DNA of 7,621 nucleotides from Pseudomonadota bacterium (GCA_015222795.1 JADFVY010000510.1:1-7621); one strand, 5' to 3'; counted from the first letter of the stretch, positions 1 through 6,482 are shown. The notes: generated by a model from the letters alone, not told the origin. Made by a program: numbers and translations.

Positions 1-74
1 GCTGTGTAGATCGCATAATTCCGGTTGCCGAAAGCGCGCCCCACCGCGCTAAAATCGGCGATGCCTGTCGCCAT
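1..74 (-). CDS. Partial CDS, N-terminus of a possible MFS-type transporter
   Basis: Read on the minus strand from an ATG at 74-72, this gives 24 codons with no stop before running off the window at base 1 (MATGIADFSAVGRAFGNRNYAIYT). A GGCGGA at 86-81 lies 6 nt before the ATG and can serve as a ribosome binding site. The 'FGNRNYAIYT' stretch resembles the short cytoplasmic lead-in that precedes the first membrane helix in many MFS exporters, which often read 'R-N-R-N-Y/F-R-L-Y/F'. That is a family impression from a very short segment; no membrane helix is visible yet. It points away from all other genes in the window, so it shares only the intergenic region with the next gene. The coding call is fairly sure; the function is tentative. 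Confidence 0.5.
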   Translation of the reverse strand, partial: MATGIADFSAVGRAFGNRNYAIYT

Positions 75-251
75 GTGTTTTCCGCCCGCACTATTACTTT
101 ACATGGCAAGATACTCTCGACACGCCATGGCGTCACTGTTCGTTGTGCTTTTCAAGTTTTTAGATTATTCAACCCCCTAAAGCATACGGTAACCAATTTC
201 ATAATACTATCCGCCACCGCGCCGACAGTCCGGCAGAGGGGACATCACCGA
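75..251. promoter_or_regulatory. Divergent intergenic region, probable promoters for both flanking genes
   Basis: This 177-bp stretch separates two divergent genes and is clearly more AT-rich than its surroundings, notably around 145-210. A CATAAT at 200-205 is a possible -10 element for the rightward gene, but I see no convincing -35 at the right distance. It also has a short inverted pair, CATGGC at 102-107 and GCCATG at 124-129. The ribosome binding sites of both genes lie at its ends (81-86 for the leftward gene, GAGGGG at 236-241 for the rightward one). An open frame runs from 75 into the rightward gene, but its N-terminal part does not look like protein, so I treat this region as non-coding. 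Confidence 0.35.
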
Positions 252-560
252 ATGGCCACACCGGTCGTCAATATCGAAGATTTGCGCCGGATCGTGAACC
301 GGCTGCTCGACAGGGTCGAGGCCACCGGGACCACGAAAATCCCGCTTTACGAAACCTTTTACTGGGACGTGCCGGAAGAGGACCGCTACGGCTCCGACCA
401 GCGGCCCGGCGATCTGGACGTGCGCTCCCTGCATGACGACTGGGATTGTATCCGCTTCCTGCTGGAGGAGGGCGAGGAACCGATCATCGACCAACTGGGT
501 GAACTGGCGACTTTACTACGCTATATCGCCGACAAACTACGCGAGACCGAAGATGGCTAG
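252..560 (+). CDS. Small acidic protein of unknown function (102 aa)
   Basis: I do not recognise this family. The start at ATG 252 has GAGGGG ending 10 nt upstream; a longer frame from 75 was rejected because its extra residues are not protein-like and lack a good binding site. The protein is acidic and appears cytoplasmic, with no signal peptide or membrane segment. Residues 1-25 look helical (VNIEDLRRIVNRLLDRVEA). A central aromatic/acidic block follows (YETFYWDVPEEDRYG, about 33-47), then LDVRSLHDDWDCIRFLLEEGE and a C-terminal helix ELATLLRYIADKLRE. The stop TAG at 558-560 is unusual: its TA is the target duplication of the element downstream and its G is the element's first base. Without the element it would be TAA, so the protein itself is unchanged. 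It was probably co-transcribed and overlapping with the membrane protein gene at 815. Confidence 0.75.
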   Translation: MATPVVNIEDLRRIVNRLLDRVEATGTTKIPLYETFYWDVPEEDRYGSDQRPGDLDVRSLHDDWDCIRFLLEEGEEPIIDQLGELATLLRYIADKLRETEDG

Positions 561-592
561 TACCCACTATCGTAACTCCGTGGTATGTGGGA
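560..592 (+). repeat. Left terminal inverted repeat of the MITE-like element
   Basis: This 33-bp arm begins GTACCCACTATCGTAACTCC and pairs with 790-822. The two mismatches are at arm positions 21 (G against A) and 27 (A against G), both transitions. Its first base completes the TAG stop of the upstream gene. Confidence 0.8.
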
Positions 593-789
593 TCGCTTTT
601 CACGCTTCTCCGGCAGGAGGGGTCGCGAAGGCGATGCTGGCGCATCGGCGAGCGGCCACGACGCACCGGAGGAGCGCGAAAAGCGACCCTTTGGGCGGCG
701 CTGCGTGGCCCCCGGCCGCGTTGCCCGACACTTGCGATGTGCCAGCATCGCGGCGCGCCGGGCGCCTAACCGGGGGCCACGCAGCGCCG
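589..789. repeat. Three interleaved inverted repeat pairs inside the element
   Basis: Pair A is 589-613 with 666-689: one extra base in the left arm and two transitions over about 24 bp. Pair B is 631-647 with 735-751, matching 16 of 17. Pair C is 696-715 with 770-789, a perfect 20 bp. Their order is A, B, A', C, B', C', so A crosses B and B crosses C. They cannot all form as simple nested hairpins in one molecule; they imply alternative folds or a pseudoknot-like arrangement. Pair C closes directly against the right terminal repeat, and pair A overlaps the inner end of the left one by 4 bases. Confidence 0.65.
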
Positions 790-822
790 TCCCACACACC
801 ATGGAGTTACGATAGTGGGTAC
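790..822 (-). repeat. Right terminal inverted repeat, carrying a ribosome binding site and GTG
   Basis: This 33-bp arm is the inverted partner of 560-592. Read on the + strand its outer part contains GGAG (803-806), eight bases, then GTG (815-817), so it holds an outward-facing translation start. That start is in frame with the membrane protein gene downstream. Confidence 0.8.
803..817 (+). promoter_or_regulatory. Ribosome binding site and GTG start supplied by the element
   Basis: GGAG at 803-806 lies 8 nt before GTG 815-817, all inside the right terminal repeat. This is the best-placed start for the membrane protein gene. The competing start, ATG 851, has GGAGAAG only at a long distance (about 15 nt). 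Confidence 0.5.
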
Positions 823-1708
823 TAATCCGGAGAAGCCCAAAAAAGAACCGATGAGCCAGCGCGTCCTGTTTATCGTGGCCGGGCTCATATGGGGTTTGGT
901 GCTGGGGCCCGATATCGGGCTGGGGGTTGCGAAGTTCTTGGGCGGATTGAACTGGCCCTTTATCGCCGGCACGCGCGAATGGCCGGAATGGGCCGACTGG
1001 CTGATATTCGTCTCTGGCGTTACGACCGGCTTTGGTGTTTTCTTCGGTGCGCTGATCACCGGCCGCAACGTAGGCGATCATTTCGAATACTCGCTTGACC
1101 AACGGCTGAGTTCCGGCGCCGCAATTCCCTGGGCGTTAATCGCGGTGGGCGTCACCTTGGGATCGATTTCAATGCTGACCATCGAGGGTCGCCGGCAGGC
1201 GACAATCGAATATGTTCATGAGCAGAAAAACGCGCTGGGACGGCTGGAGGCGTTCGCAAAACAAATACAGCGATTCAGGTCCGTCAGGGTCGAGTGGCCA
1301 GGCAATGGCGAAGAGGGCCAGGTAGCCCTGTCCTTTCGGGGCAAACACCAGGGCGACTATTTGCTGGCTTGGGATATCTGGGATGCCAGCAATAACAAGG
1401 AGCCCGTGATGGAAGGCGAAATCGGCGCGACCCTCAGCTCCGGCACACAGAATACCAGCCTGCCGCTGTCACCGACGTCGCTCGCCAACGCCTGGCAGCG
1501 ACGGGGCGGCAATGGCGACAAGACTAAGGTGGACGAGGACTTTACCTTCCGGATCAGGCTGATCCCGGAACCCACCCGCGACGAATGGAACAACCTTCCC
1601 CGGCACGAACCGGGCAATCTCGCCGACGGCGAATCCATCCTGATAGACCATGCCGCCGACACCTTCCCGGTAAAATTCGAACTCCGCGGCGGCCAGATTA
1701 TCTGGTAG
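815..1708 (+). CDS. Three-pass inner-membrane protein of unknown function (297 aa)
   Basis: I do not recognise the family. From GTG 815 the protein starts MGTNPEKPKKEPMSQ, a short polar and basic lead, then has membrane helices at about 16-42, 61-83 and 102-122. A polar C-terminal domain of about 170 residues follows, beginning with a helix rich in Q, E and R (RRQATIEYVHEQKNALGRLEAFAKQIQRF) and continuing as a beta-type region. The positive charges before helix 1 suggest a cytoplasmic N-terminus, which would put the C-terminal domain in the periplasm; this is inference. ATG 851 is an alternative start that removes only 12 residues. Before the upstream element inserted, the gene probably began at ATG 553 (MANPEKP in the rebuilt sequence), overlapping the end of the small gene at 252-560. 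The intact frame after insertion suggests the gene is still used. Confidence 0.75.
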   Translation: MGTNPEKPKKEPMSQRVLFIVAGLIWGLVLGPDIGLGVAKFLGGLNWPFIAGTREWPEWADWLIFVSGVTTGFGVFFGALITGRNVGDHFEYSLDQRLSSGAAIPWALIAVGVTLGSISMLTIEGRRQATIEYVHEQKNALGRLEAFAKQIQRFRSVRVEWPGNGEEGQVALSFRGKHQGDYLLAWDIWDASNNKEPVMEGEIGATLSSGTQNTSLPLSPTSLANAWQRRGGNGDKTKVDEDFTFRIRLIPEPTRDEWNNLPRHEPGNLADGESILIDHAADTFPVKFELRGGQIIW

Positions 1709-1870
1709 GGAGGTCAGGCGCGCCCCACTCCACCCCTCGCTTCCGTCCCGCCGGGTGAGCGGTGTGTCATAGCGCCGCACAGTGTGGCGAATCGCATCTT
1801 ACGCTGGGTGACCCGCGGGCAGTCGTGTATCCTTCATGACGTGAGAAGAAAATTGGAAACCGCTCGGCCC

Positions 1871-1885
1871 AAGGAGCGAACCTTG
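1871..1885 (+). promoter_or_regulatory. Strong ribosome binding site that decides a TTG start
   Basis: AAGGAG at 1871-1876 is followed after 6 nt by TTG at 1883-1885. No comparable site precedes the in-frame GTG codons at 1784 and 1841. The residues that follow the TTG form a textbook signal peptide, which supports this start. Confidence 0.6.
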
Positions 1886-2299
1886 CCCGGACGCACCAGG
1901 AGTTGGCGGCGGCCGGCCGCTTGGGTTGCGCTTTTCGCACTGCTGCTCAACGTTGTCCTGCCGCTTGCCTCCGTAGCCAAAACGGCCGAGGCCGCGGGGC
2001 CAGGAGCCTATCTAGCCGGCGGTTCGGGCGAGACCATCGTCATTTGCACCGGCACCGGCATGCGCATCATCCAGCTCGGGCCGGATGGCAAGCCGGTTTC
2101 CGGCAATATGCAGGGCGACGGCTTCTGCCCGATCTGCACAATCTTCGCCGGCATCGATCTGACCCGTTCCACGCAGGTTGAACCCGTATCCGATACCGGC
2201 CTCAACCGGGGTGTCCTCACCCCGGCACATGCCGATCTGCCGCGCCCGTCGATCCATGCGACACCGTCGGCGCCCCGCGCACCTCCTTCCTTCGTCTGA
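1883..2299 (+). CDS. Secreted DUF2946-like protein, probably copper-related (138 aa)
   Basis: From TTG 1883 the protein begins with an arginine-rich n-region (PGRTRSWRR), a hydrophobic core (WVALFALLLNVVLPLA, about 14-29) and a likely signal peptidase site near AEA-A at 36-38. The mature part has the pattern I associate with DUF2946: 'IVICTGTGMRIIQLGPDGKPV' (52-72), then a 'CPIC' pair (C82, C85), and a proline-rich tail ending PRAPPSFV. C55 and the C82/C85 pair could bind a metal in the periplasm; this is inference. DUF2946 genes are known to sit beside TonB-dependent copper receptors of the OprC/NosA type, and here a TonB-dependent receptor follows after 119 bp. A longer version from GTG 1784 would place 33 non-signal-like residues ahead of the signal peptide, so I prefer the TTG. 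Confidence 0.75.
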   Translation: MPGRTRSWRRPAAWVALFALLLNVVLPLASVAKTAEAAGPGAYLAGGSGETIVICTGTGMRIIQLGPDGKPVSGNMQGDGFCPICTIFAGIDLTRSTQVEPVSDTGLNRGVLTPAHADLPRPSIHATPSAPRAPPSFV

Positions 2300-2321
2300 T
2301 TCACTCCAACGAGCAACCGTA

Positions 2322-2378
2322 ATTCGCCAACGGGTGCGGCAGGACGCCACCACCGGCTCCGCCGCTGCACCGGCGAAT
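2322..2378 (+). promoter_or_regulatory. Possible hairpin in the leader of the TonB receptor gene
   Basis: ATTCGCC (2322-2328) pairs with GGCGAAT (2372-2378), and GGTGC (2333-2337) pairs with GCACC (2367-2371). Together they make a 12-bp stem with a 4-nt bulge (AACG) in the left arm. It lies between the DUF2946-like gene and the receptor, ending 40 nt before the receptor's ATG. No T-run follows, so it is not a typical terminator. It does not match any riboswitch pattern I know; a chance GC-rich fold is possible. Confidence 0.3.
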
Positions 2379-2418
2379 GCGGGCAGACGGACAATCGACG
2401 AAATAAGGAACGGTTCTC

Positions 2419-4539
2419 ATGAAAACCGAAACTATCGCGGGCTGCCTGTGCGCCTGCCTGACCCTGTCGTTCGCGACACCCACCATGGCCCAGGAAACGG
2501 ACCAGACCGAAAACCAGGAAACCGTCATCGTGGATGAAGTCAGTGTGACGGCCACGCGCGAGGAACGGCCTACCAAGGACGTCCCCGCGGCCATCGACGT
2601 GATCGGGGCCGAGACGATCGAATCCAGAAAAATGTTCAACATCAAGGAAGCCCTCGAGGGCACGCCGGGCGTGCTGGTCGACAGCAAGAACGGCGGTTTC
2701 GACGTCCGCCTGATCGTGCGGGGCGCCGGCCTGAAGGCCAATTACGGCGTGCGCGAGATCATGGTGCTGCGCGACGGCGTCCCCATGACCGACCCCGACA
2801 GCTTCACCCGCTTCGATTTCATCGACACCCAGGACATCGAACGGATCGAGGTGACCAAGGGACCCGGCAATATCTATGGGGCCGGCTCGGCCGGCGGAAC
2901 CATCCAGATCCTGTCCAAATCGGTCTTCGACAATCAGGCCAACCGCATCCGCCTCGGGATCGGCAGCTACGGGGCACTTAACGATCATATCCGCCTCAGC
3001 ACGGATTTCGACGACGGCGGCCAGGCCCTGGCGCTGACCGCGACCCGCCGCAGCCTGGACAACGGTTGGCGGCGCTGGAACGAATTTGAAAGCCAGCAGG
3101 CCGGCATCAAGTACGGCTATCTAATGGACAACGGCGGCACCATCGAATCGGAGCTGAGCTACACCGAGGCCGACATCCAGCTTCCCGGGAGCATGGATGA
3201 AACCCAGTTCCAGGCCTACCTGCAGACCGGCAAACAGACCGACAACGATTCGGCTTTCGACCATTCCGGCCGCTATTCGCAGAGCTGGTTCTTCAATACG
3301 AAATACGAGCAGGAAATCGGCAATCTGGTGCTGCGCCCGCGCATCTACGCCAACCACTGGGGGCATTACCATCCGGTGACCGGGGCCATCAACGACGCCG
3401 ACAACAACCTGATCGCCGGCGCTGATCTGGAAGGATCCTACGCGCACAATCTATGGGGCGAGTCGTCACTGGTCACCGGCGTAAGCCTGCGCACCGACCG
3501 CAGCATGGACAGGAAAAAATACGAGTATGCGGATGTCGTCGTCGACGGGGGAACGGGCGAAATACTGGCCACGCTCTCGGACCGGTCCGGCGACCTGATG
3601 GAGACCCAGGATTCGGTGAACAGCCTGTTCGGCGTGTTCCTGCAGGAAAGCGTGCAGCCGGCGGAGGGGCTGCTGGTGGATATCGGCCTGCGCTACGACC
3701 GGTCCTACTGGGATATGGAGACCGATGAAATCACCCGATACGACTACCGGACGAAGCAGTACGTTGCCGGCGCGGGCCTGATCGACACCAGGACCCGCTT
3801 CGACCTCTGGGCCCCCAGGCTGGGCGTCAGCTACGCCATCACCGATACGGTCAGCATTTACGGCTCGGCGGCCCAGGCGGGGCAGGTTCCGTCCTCCGGC
3901 GAGCTCGACAAAAATCCGGATCTCGACGCCGCGACATCGCGCAGTTACGAACTGGGCCTGAAGGGGCGGGCGGAGCGCTGGAGCTTCGATCTGGCCGCCT
4001 ATTACAACACCGTCACCGACGACATCATCCCGATCCTCGACGAGGGGGAAACCAACTTCCAGAACGCCGGCGAGACCCTGAAGATCGGCGCCGAACTGTC
4101 GGCGAACGTCGAAGTAATGGACGGTCTGGTGCTCGGCGCGACCTATGGCTACACCGACTACACGTTCGAGGAGTTCAGCGAAGTGATACGCGGAAGCAAT
4201 GTCAGCCGCGACGGCAACAGGCTGCCCTACATCCCGCGCCACCAATACGGGCTCAGCGCCGACTATCGGAGCGAGGGCGGCTTCAAGGCCCGCGTCAGCG
4301 CCACCAGTTGGGGCGAATATTACATGGATAACGCCAATACCCAGACCTATGAGGGTTACGAGTTCCTCACCAATGTGATGGTGGGCTACGAGGTCGGCCG
4401 CCATAGCCTGACGCTGAACGTCGATAACGTCTTCGACCAGCGTTACGCCGTCGAGGCCAAGAAGTCCATCTACGGCGCGGAATCCTATTCAGCGGGCGCG
4501 CCGCTCTCGGCCATGCTCACCTACCAGCTCAAAATGTGA
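2419..4539 (+). CDS. TonB-dependent outer-membrane receptor (706 aa)
   Basis: The start ATG 2419 has AAGGAAC about 8 nt upstream. A signal peptide occupies residues 1-24 with cleavage likely after PTMA. A TonB box-like stretch, ETVIVDEV, lies at 34-41, right after the mature N-terminus. The plug domain runs from about 50 to 168 and shows the family signatures 'VIVRGAG'-like (L98-G104), 'MVLRDGVPM' (115-123) and 'IERIEVTKGPGNIYGAGSAGGTIQI' (140-164). The rest, to 706, alternates polar and aromatic residues as a 22-strand barrel should. The length is normal for the family. The last residue is M rather than the usual aromatic. An HWGHYH cluster (313-318) in a probable loop could contact a metal. 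The substrate is not readable from sequence; gene context favours a metal or metal chelate. It heads a tight cluster with the next three genes, 12 nt before the following start. Confidence 0.93.
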   Translation: MKTETIAGCLCACLTLSFATPTMAQETDQTENQETVIVDEVSVTATREERPTKDVPAAIDVIGAETIESRKMFNIKEALEGTPGVLVDSKNGGFDVRLIVRGAGLKANYGVREIMVLRDGVPMTDPDSFTRFDFIDTQDIERIEVTKGPGNIYGAGSAGGTIQILSKSVFDNQANRIRLGIGSYGALNDHIRLSTDFDDGGQALALTATRRSLDNGWRRWNEFESQQAGIKYGYLMDNGGTIESELSYTEADIQLPGSMDETQFQAYLQTGKQTDNDSAFDHSGRYSQSWFFNTKYEQEIGNLVLRPRIYANHWGHYHPVTGAINDADNNLIAGADLEGSYAHNLWGESSLVTGVSLRTDRSMDRKKYEYADVVVDGGTGEILATLSDRSGDLMETQDSVNSLFGVFLQESVQPAEGLLVDIGLRYDRSYWDMETDEITRYDYRTKQYVAGAGLIDTRTRFDLWAPRLGVSYAITDTVSIYGSAAQAGQVPSSGELDKNPDLDAATSRSYELGLKGRAERWSFDLAAYYNTVTDDIIPILDEGETNFQNAGETLKIGAELSANVEVMDGLVLGATYGYTDYTFEEFSEVIRGSNVSRDGNRLPYIPRHQYGLSADYRSEGGFKARVSATSWGEYYMDNANTQTYEGYEFLTNVMVGYEVGRHSLTLNVDNVFDQRYAVEAKKSIYGAESYSAGAPLSAMLTYQLKM

Positions 4540-4551
4540 AGGGAGGAAACC

Positions 4552-5439
4552 ATGAAACGACGCATCGTCTTCGGCGGCCTCCTGGCCATGGTCATGGCTT
4601 CGGGAGGCGCCGTGGCGCAGGAGAATGCGCCACGGGCCGCCGAACCGCAAAGCGGTCACGGGGACCATACGGCGCAAGGGCCCGCCGTGCCCCGCTGGAC
4701 CAGCTATCCCATGCTGGTCCCAGGGCGCAGTTTCGGGCGCACCGGCGTCCGTATCCAAACCTACAACATCCACGCCATGGAAGGGCAGGCCATCGGGTCC
4801 TTCGACGGCCAGGGAGAGGCGGCCTTGAAAGCCGCCACCACCGGCCTGGAGTTTTCAGAGGACGGTGAATTCATCGTCAAGGCCGTGGAAACCGGCGGTT
4901 ACTATCTGGTCGCGGTCCAGGGGCACGGGCCGGGGGGCGAGAACGCAAACGCCATGACCGTCCGCTATTTCTCCAACCCGGGCCCGGCGCCGCGGGACAT
5001 GCTCAATGCGGTGCGGCCAGGACTGGAAATCGCCCCCAATCCGCTTCCACGCGAGCACAGCCGTTACCGCGAAAACGAAAGCTGGACCTTCCGCGTCGCC
5101 ATGGACGGGAAGCCCCTTGCCGGCATGCCGGTGACGCTTGAGACGTCCAACGGTACGAAGGCGGAGTTCCAGACCGGCGACGACGGGCTGGTCGAAGTCG
5201 CCTTCCCCCAGGACATGAAGGAGGTTCCAAAGGATAAGTTGAGTCACGGACGCGCGCCGCCGGCAAGTTTCGTGCTGGCGGTCCGCGACGGCGGCCTGCT
5301 GGCCACCTTCAACGGGACCTACAGACGCGATGCCCATGCCGGCAAGAACCTCTGGTTCGGGTTCGGCTTCGTACTTCTCGGCATGGCCGCCGCAACGCCC
5401 TTCCTGCGCCGTCCGAAAACGAAGGGAGACCGGGCATGA
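4552..5439 (+). CDS. Periplasmic DUF4198-like protein with C-terminal membrane anchor (295 aa)
   Basis: GGGAGG at 4541-4546 lies 5 nt before ATG 4552. Residues 1-22 are a signal peptide (cleavage likely after AVA). Next comes a short histidine-bearing linker (SGHGDH, 35-39). A first beta-rich domain follows, to about 165. A second Ig-like domain, about 175-255, carries 'DGKPLAGMPVTLETSNGTKAEFQTGDDGLVEVAFP', the pattern I associate with DUF4198, a family seen in periplasmic nickel/cobalt uptake proteins and near TonB receptors. A single hydrophobic segment at about 266-285 followed by RRPKTK fixes the protein to the inner membrane with a short basic cytoplasmic tail. That anchor places it beside the two redox membrane proteins encoded immediately downstream. 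Histidines at 36, 39, 74, 125, 169, 232 and 262 could bind metal (inference). Its stop overlaps the next ATG by 4 nt, suggesting translational coupling. Confidence 0.8.
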   Translation: MKRRIVFGGLLAMVMASGGAVAQENAPRAAEPQSGHGDHTAQGPAVPRWTSYPMLVPGRSFGRTGVRIQTYNIHAMEGQAIGSFDGQGEAALKAATTGLEFSEDGEFIVKAVETGGYYLVAVQGHGPGGENANAMTVRYFSNPGPAPRDMLNAVRPGLEIAPNPLPREHSRYRENESWTFRVAMDGKPLAGMPVTLETSNGTKAEFQTGDDGLVEVAFPQDMKEVPKDKLSHGRAPPASFVLAVRDGGLLATFNGTYRRDAHAGKNLWFGFGFVLLGMAAATPFLRRPKTKGDRA

Positions 5440-6476
5440 AACAGTTTCTGACACTTTCCCGCATACGTCTCACCGTGCAGGTCGCGATGCTGGTTTTCAC
5501 CGTTTATGGCGGGGCGCTTGTCGGTCATTATCTTTCGGACAAGGTAACGGGTTCCCTGCCGGCCCTGTCCTGCGCCTACGACCAGGAAAACTCGGCCTAC
5601 TGCGTCCTGATCCCGTTGCAGCACCAGTTGCACCACCGGGTCGGCCAAAGCATCGTCAAGTTCCAGCAGTTCAGCTTCGATTATCTGATCCCCATGGCCT
5701 TCACCATGCTGAACTTCCTGCTGTTCTTCGCGGTGCTCAACAAGGCATTCTGCGGATGGATCTGTCCGCTGGGCACGGTGCAGGAGTTGATCAACAAGGT
5801 CGGCCGGCGTCTCAGCCTGCCGCTGCGCCGCTTCCGAATGGACAATGTCGGGCGGGTGCGGCCGGTGAAATGGCTGATGCTGATCCTGCTGGTGCTGGCG
5901 CTGCCGTTGGCGGCCGGGCTCGGCTATACCTCGCATGTGATGGGGGACGCCTATTGCCAGGTATGCCCATCCCGGATGGTCACCACCCTGATGACCGCCA
6001 ACACGGAACAGGTCGCCACGCCCACCGAGGACCCGGTGGCCTTCGCCTTCGCGGCCCTGCGCAGCGCCCTGTTTGGTTTCGTGCTGGTGCTGGCCCTGGC
6101 GATGCGCCAGCCGTTCTGCCGGATCTGCCCCATGCTGGCGCTGCATGCGGTGTTCCGCCGCCTGGTGCCGTTGCGCCTGACCAAGGGGGACAGCAGCGAC
6201 CGCTGCGGCAAATGCAAGGCCTGCTACATCGCCTGCCCCATGGACATTCGCGAGGTCGTGACCGAGTTTGGCGCCAAGGCCTTCCACTCGGACTGCACCA
6301 TGTGCGGCCGCTGCGTGGAATTCTGTCCGGACGACGGGCTGCTGGCCCTGAAGTTCGGCCCGATCCCGCTGTTCGTATCTTCAGGCGACTACATGAAGCG
6401 GCGCAGCAAGATCGACAAGCCGGACGGCACACCGGCCAGGAAGAAGGCGGCGCCCGGCCCGGCGTCCGCCGGGTAG
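5436..6476 (+). CDS. NapH/CcoG-like polyferredoxin inner-membrane protein (346 aa)
   Basis: The ATG at 5436 overlaps the previous TGA (ATGA), with GGGAG just upstream. Four membrane helices are visible at about 11-31, 83-103, 144-164 and 209-225. Cysteine motifs are the key evidence: C106GWIC110P, C174QVC177P and C228RIC231P at membrane edges, then two full ferredoxin motifs, C257/C260/C263/C267-P and C287/C290/C293/C297-P, binding two 4Fe-4S clusters in the cytoplasmic tail. This layout is that of the NapH/MauN/NosR C-terminal/CcoG group, which moves electrons between quinol or cytoplasmic donors and periplasmic acceptors; CcoG reduces Cu(II) during oxidase assembly. The large first periplasmic loop has an extra pair, C46 and C56, and a QHQLHH run (H63, H66, H67). 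A thiol or metal site there is inference. Probable role here: delivering electrons for metal reduction during uptake. Confidence 0.88.
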   Translation: MKQFLTLSRIRLTVQVAMLVFTVYGGALVGHYLSDKVTGSLPALSCAYDQENSAYCVLIPLQHQLHHRVGQSIVKFQQFSFDYLIPMAFTMLNFLLFFAVLNKAFCGWICPLGTVQELINKVGRRLSLPLRRFRMDNVGRVRPVKWLMLILLVLALPLAAGLGYTSHVMGDAYCQVCPSRMVTTLMTANTEQVATPTEDPVAFAFAALRSALFGFVLVLALAMRQPFCRICPMLALHAVFRRLVPLRLTKGDSSDRCGKCKACYIACPMDIREVVTEFGAKAFHSDCTMCGRCVEFCPDDGLLALKFGPIPLFVSSGDYMKRRSKIDKPDGTPARKKAAPGPASAG

Positions 6477-6482
6477 CCCGCC

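Larger units (their letters stand above)
560..822. mobile_element. MITE-like non-autonomous element, 263 bp, TA target site duplication
   Basis: The ends are 33-bp inverted repeats, 560-592 and 790-822, matching at 31 of 33 positions. TA at 558-559 and TA at 823-824 flank them directly, as expected of a target duplication made by IS630/Tc1-mariner type transposases. The interior has no credible gene: frames are open on both strands only because stops are rare at this GC content. It is instead packed with further inverted repeats. The element is too small for a transposase, so if mobile it would have been moved by a related transposase elsewhere. The structure is seen directly; the superfamily assignment is inference from TA alone. 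A structured intergenic repeat of another origin is the main alternative. Insertion lies exactly at the junction of two genes and leaves both frames readable. Confidence 0.7.

Noticed and set aside
560..822. CRISPR array or intrinsic terminator in the repeat-rich gap
   Set aside because: Repeats are inverted, not regularly spaced direct repeats, and no T-run follows any stem.
433..825. + strand frame running from the small gene through the whole element
   Set aside because: It is the stranded ancestral start frame (through ATG 553) reading into repeat DNA, and the translation is not protein-like.
557..1102. Minus-strand frame across the element and the membrane protein gene
   Set aside because: It spans the terminal repeats and reads antisense to a membrane protein; no ribosome binding site or protein-like core.
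1709..1870. Promoter or metal-regulator operator ahead of the DUF2946-like gene
   Set aside because: A promoter is expected here, but I found no -35/-10 pair with proper spacing and no convincing palindromic operator, so none is listed. No terminator for the preceding gene is visible either.
2300..2418. Cobalamin riboswitch ahead of the TonB receptor
   Set aside because: The region is only 119 bp and lacks the conserved B12-box type sequence; only a single bulged stem is visible.
2008..2988. Long minus-strand frame opposite the DUF2946-like and receptor genes
   Set aside because: Antisense shadow of strong coding sequence; no recognisable motif, and the opposing frames have clear family features.
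3466..4404. Long minus-strand frame opposite the receptor barrel
   Set aside because: Antisense shadow of the barrel; its composition follows from the codon use of the + strand gene.
5319..6287. Long minus-strand frame opposite the polyferredoxin gene
   Set aside because: Glutamine/histidine-rich text is the antisense of leucine/valine-rich membrane codons; the + strand gene has unmistakable 4Fe-4S motifs.
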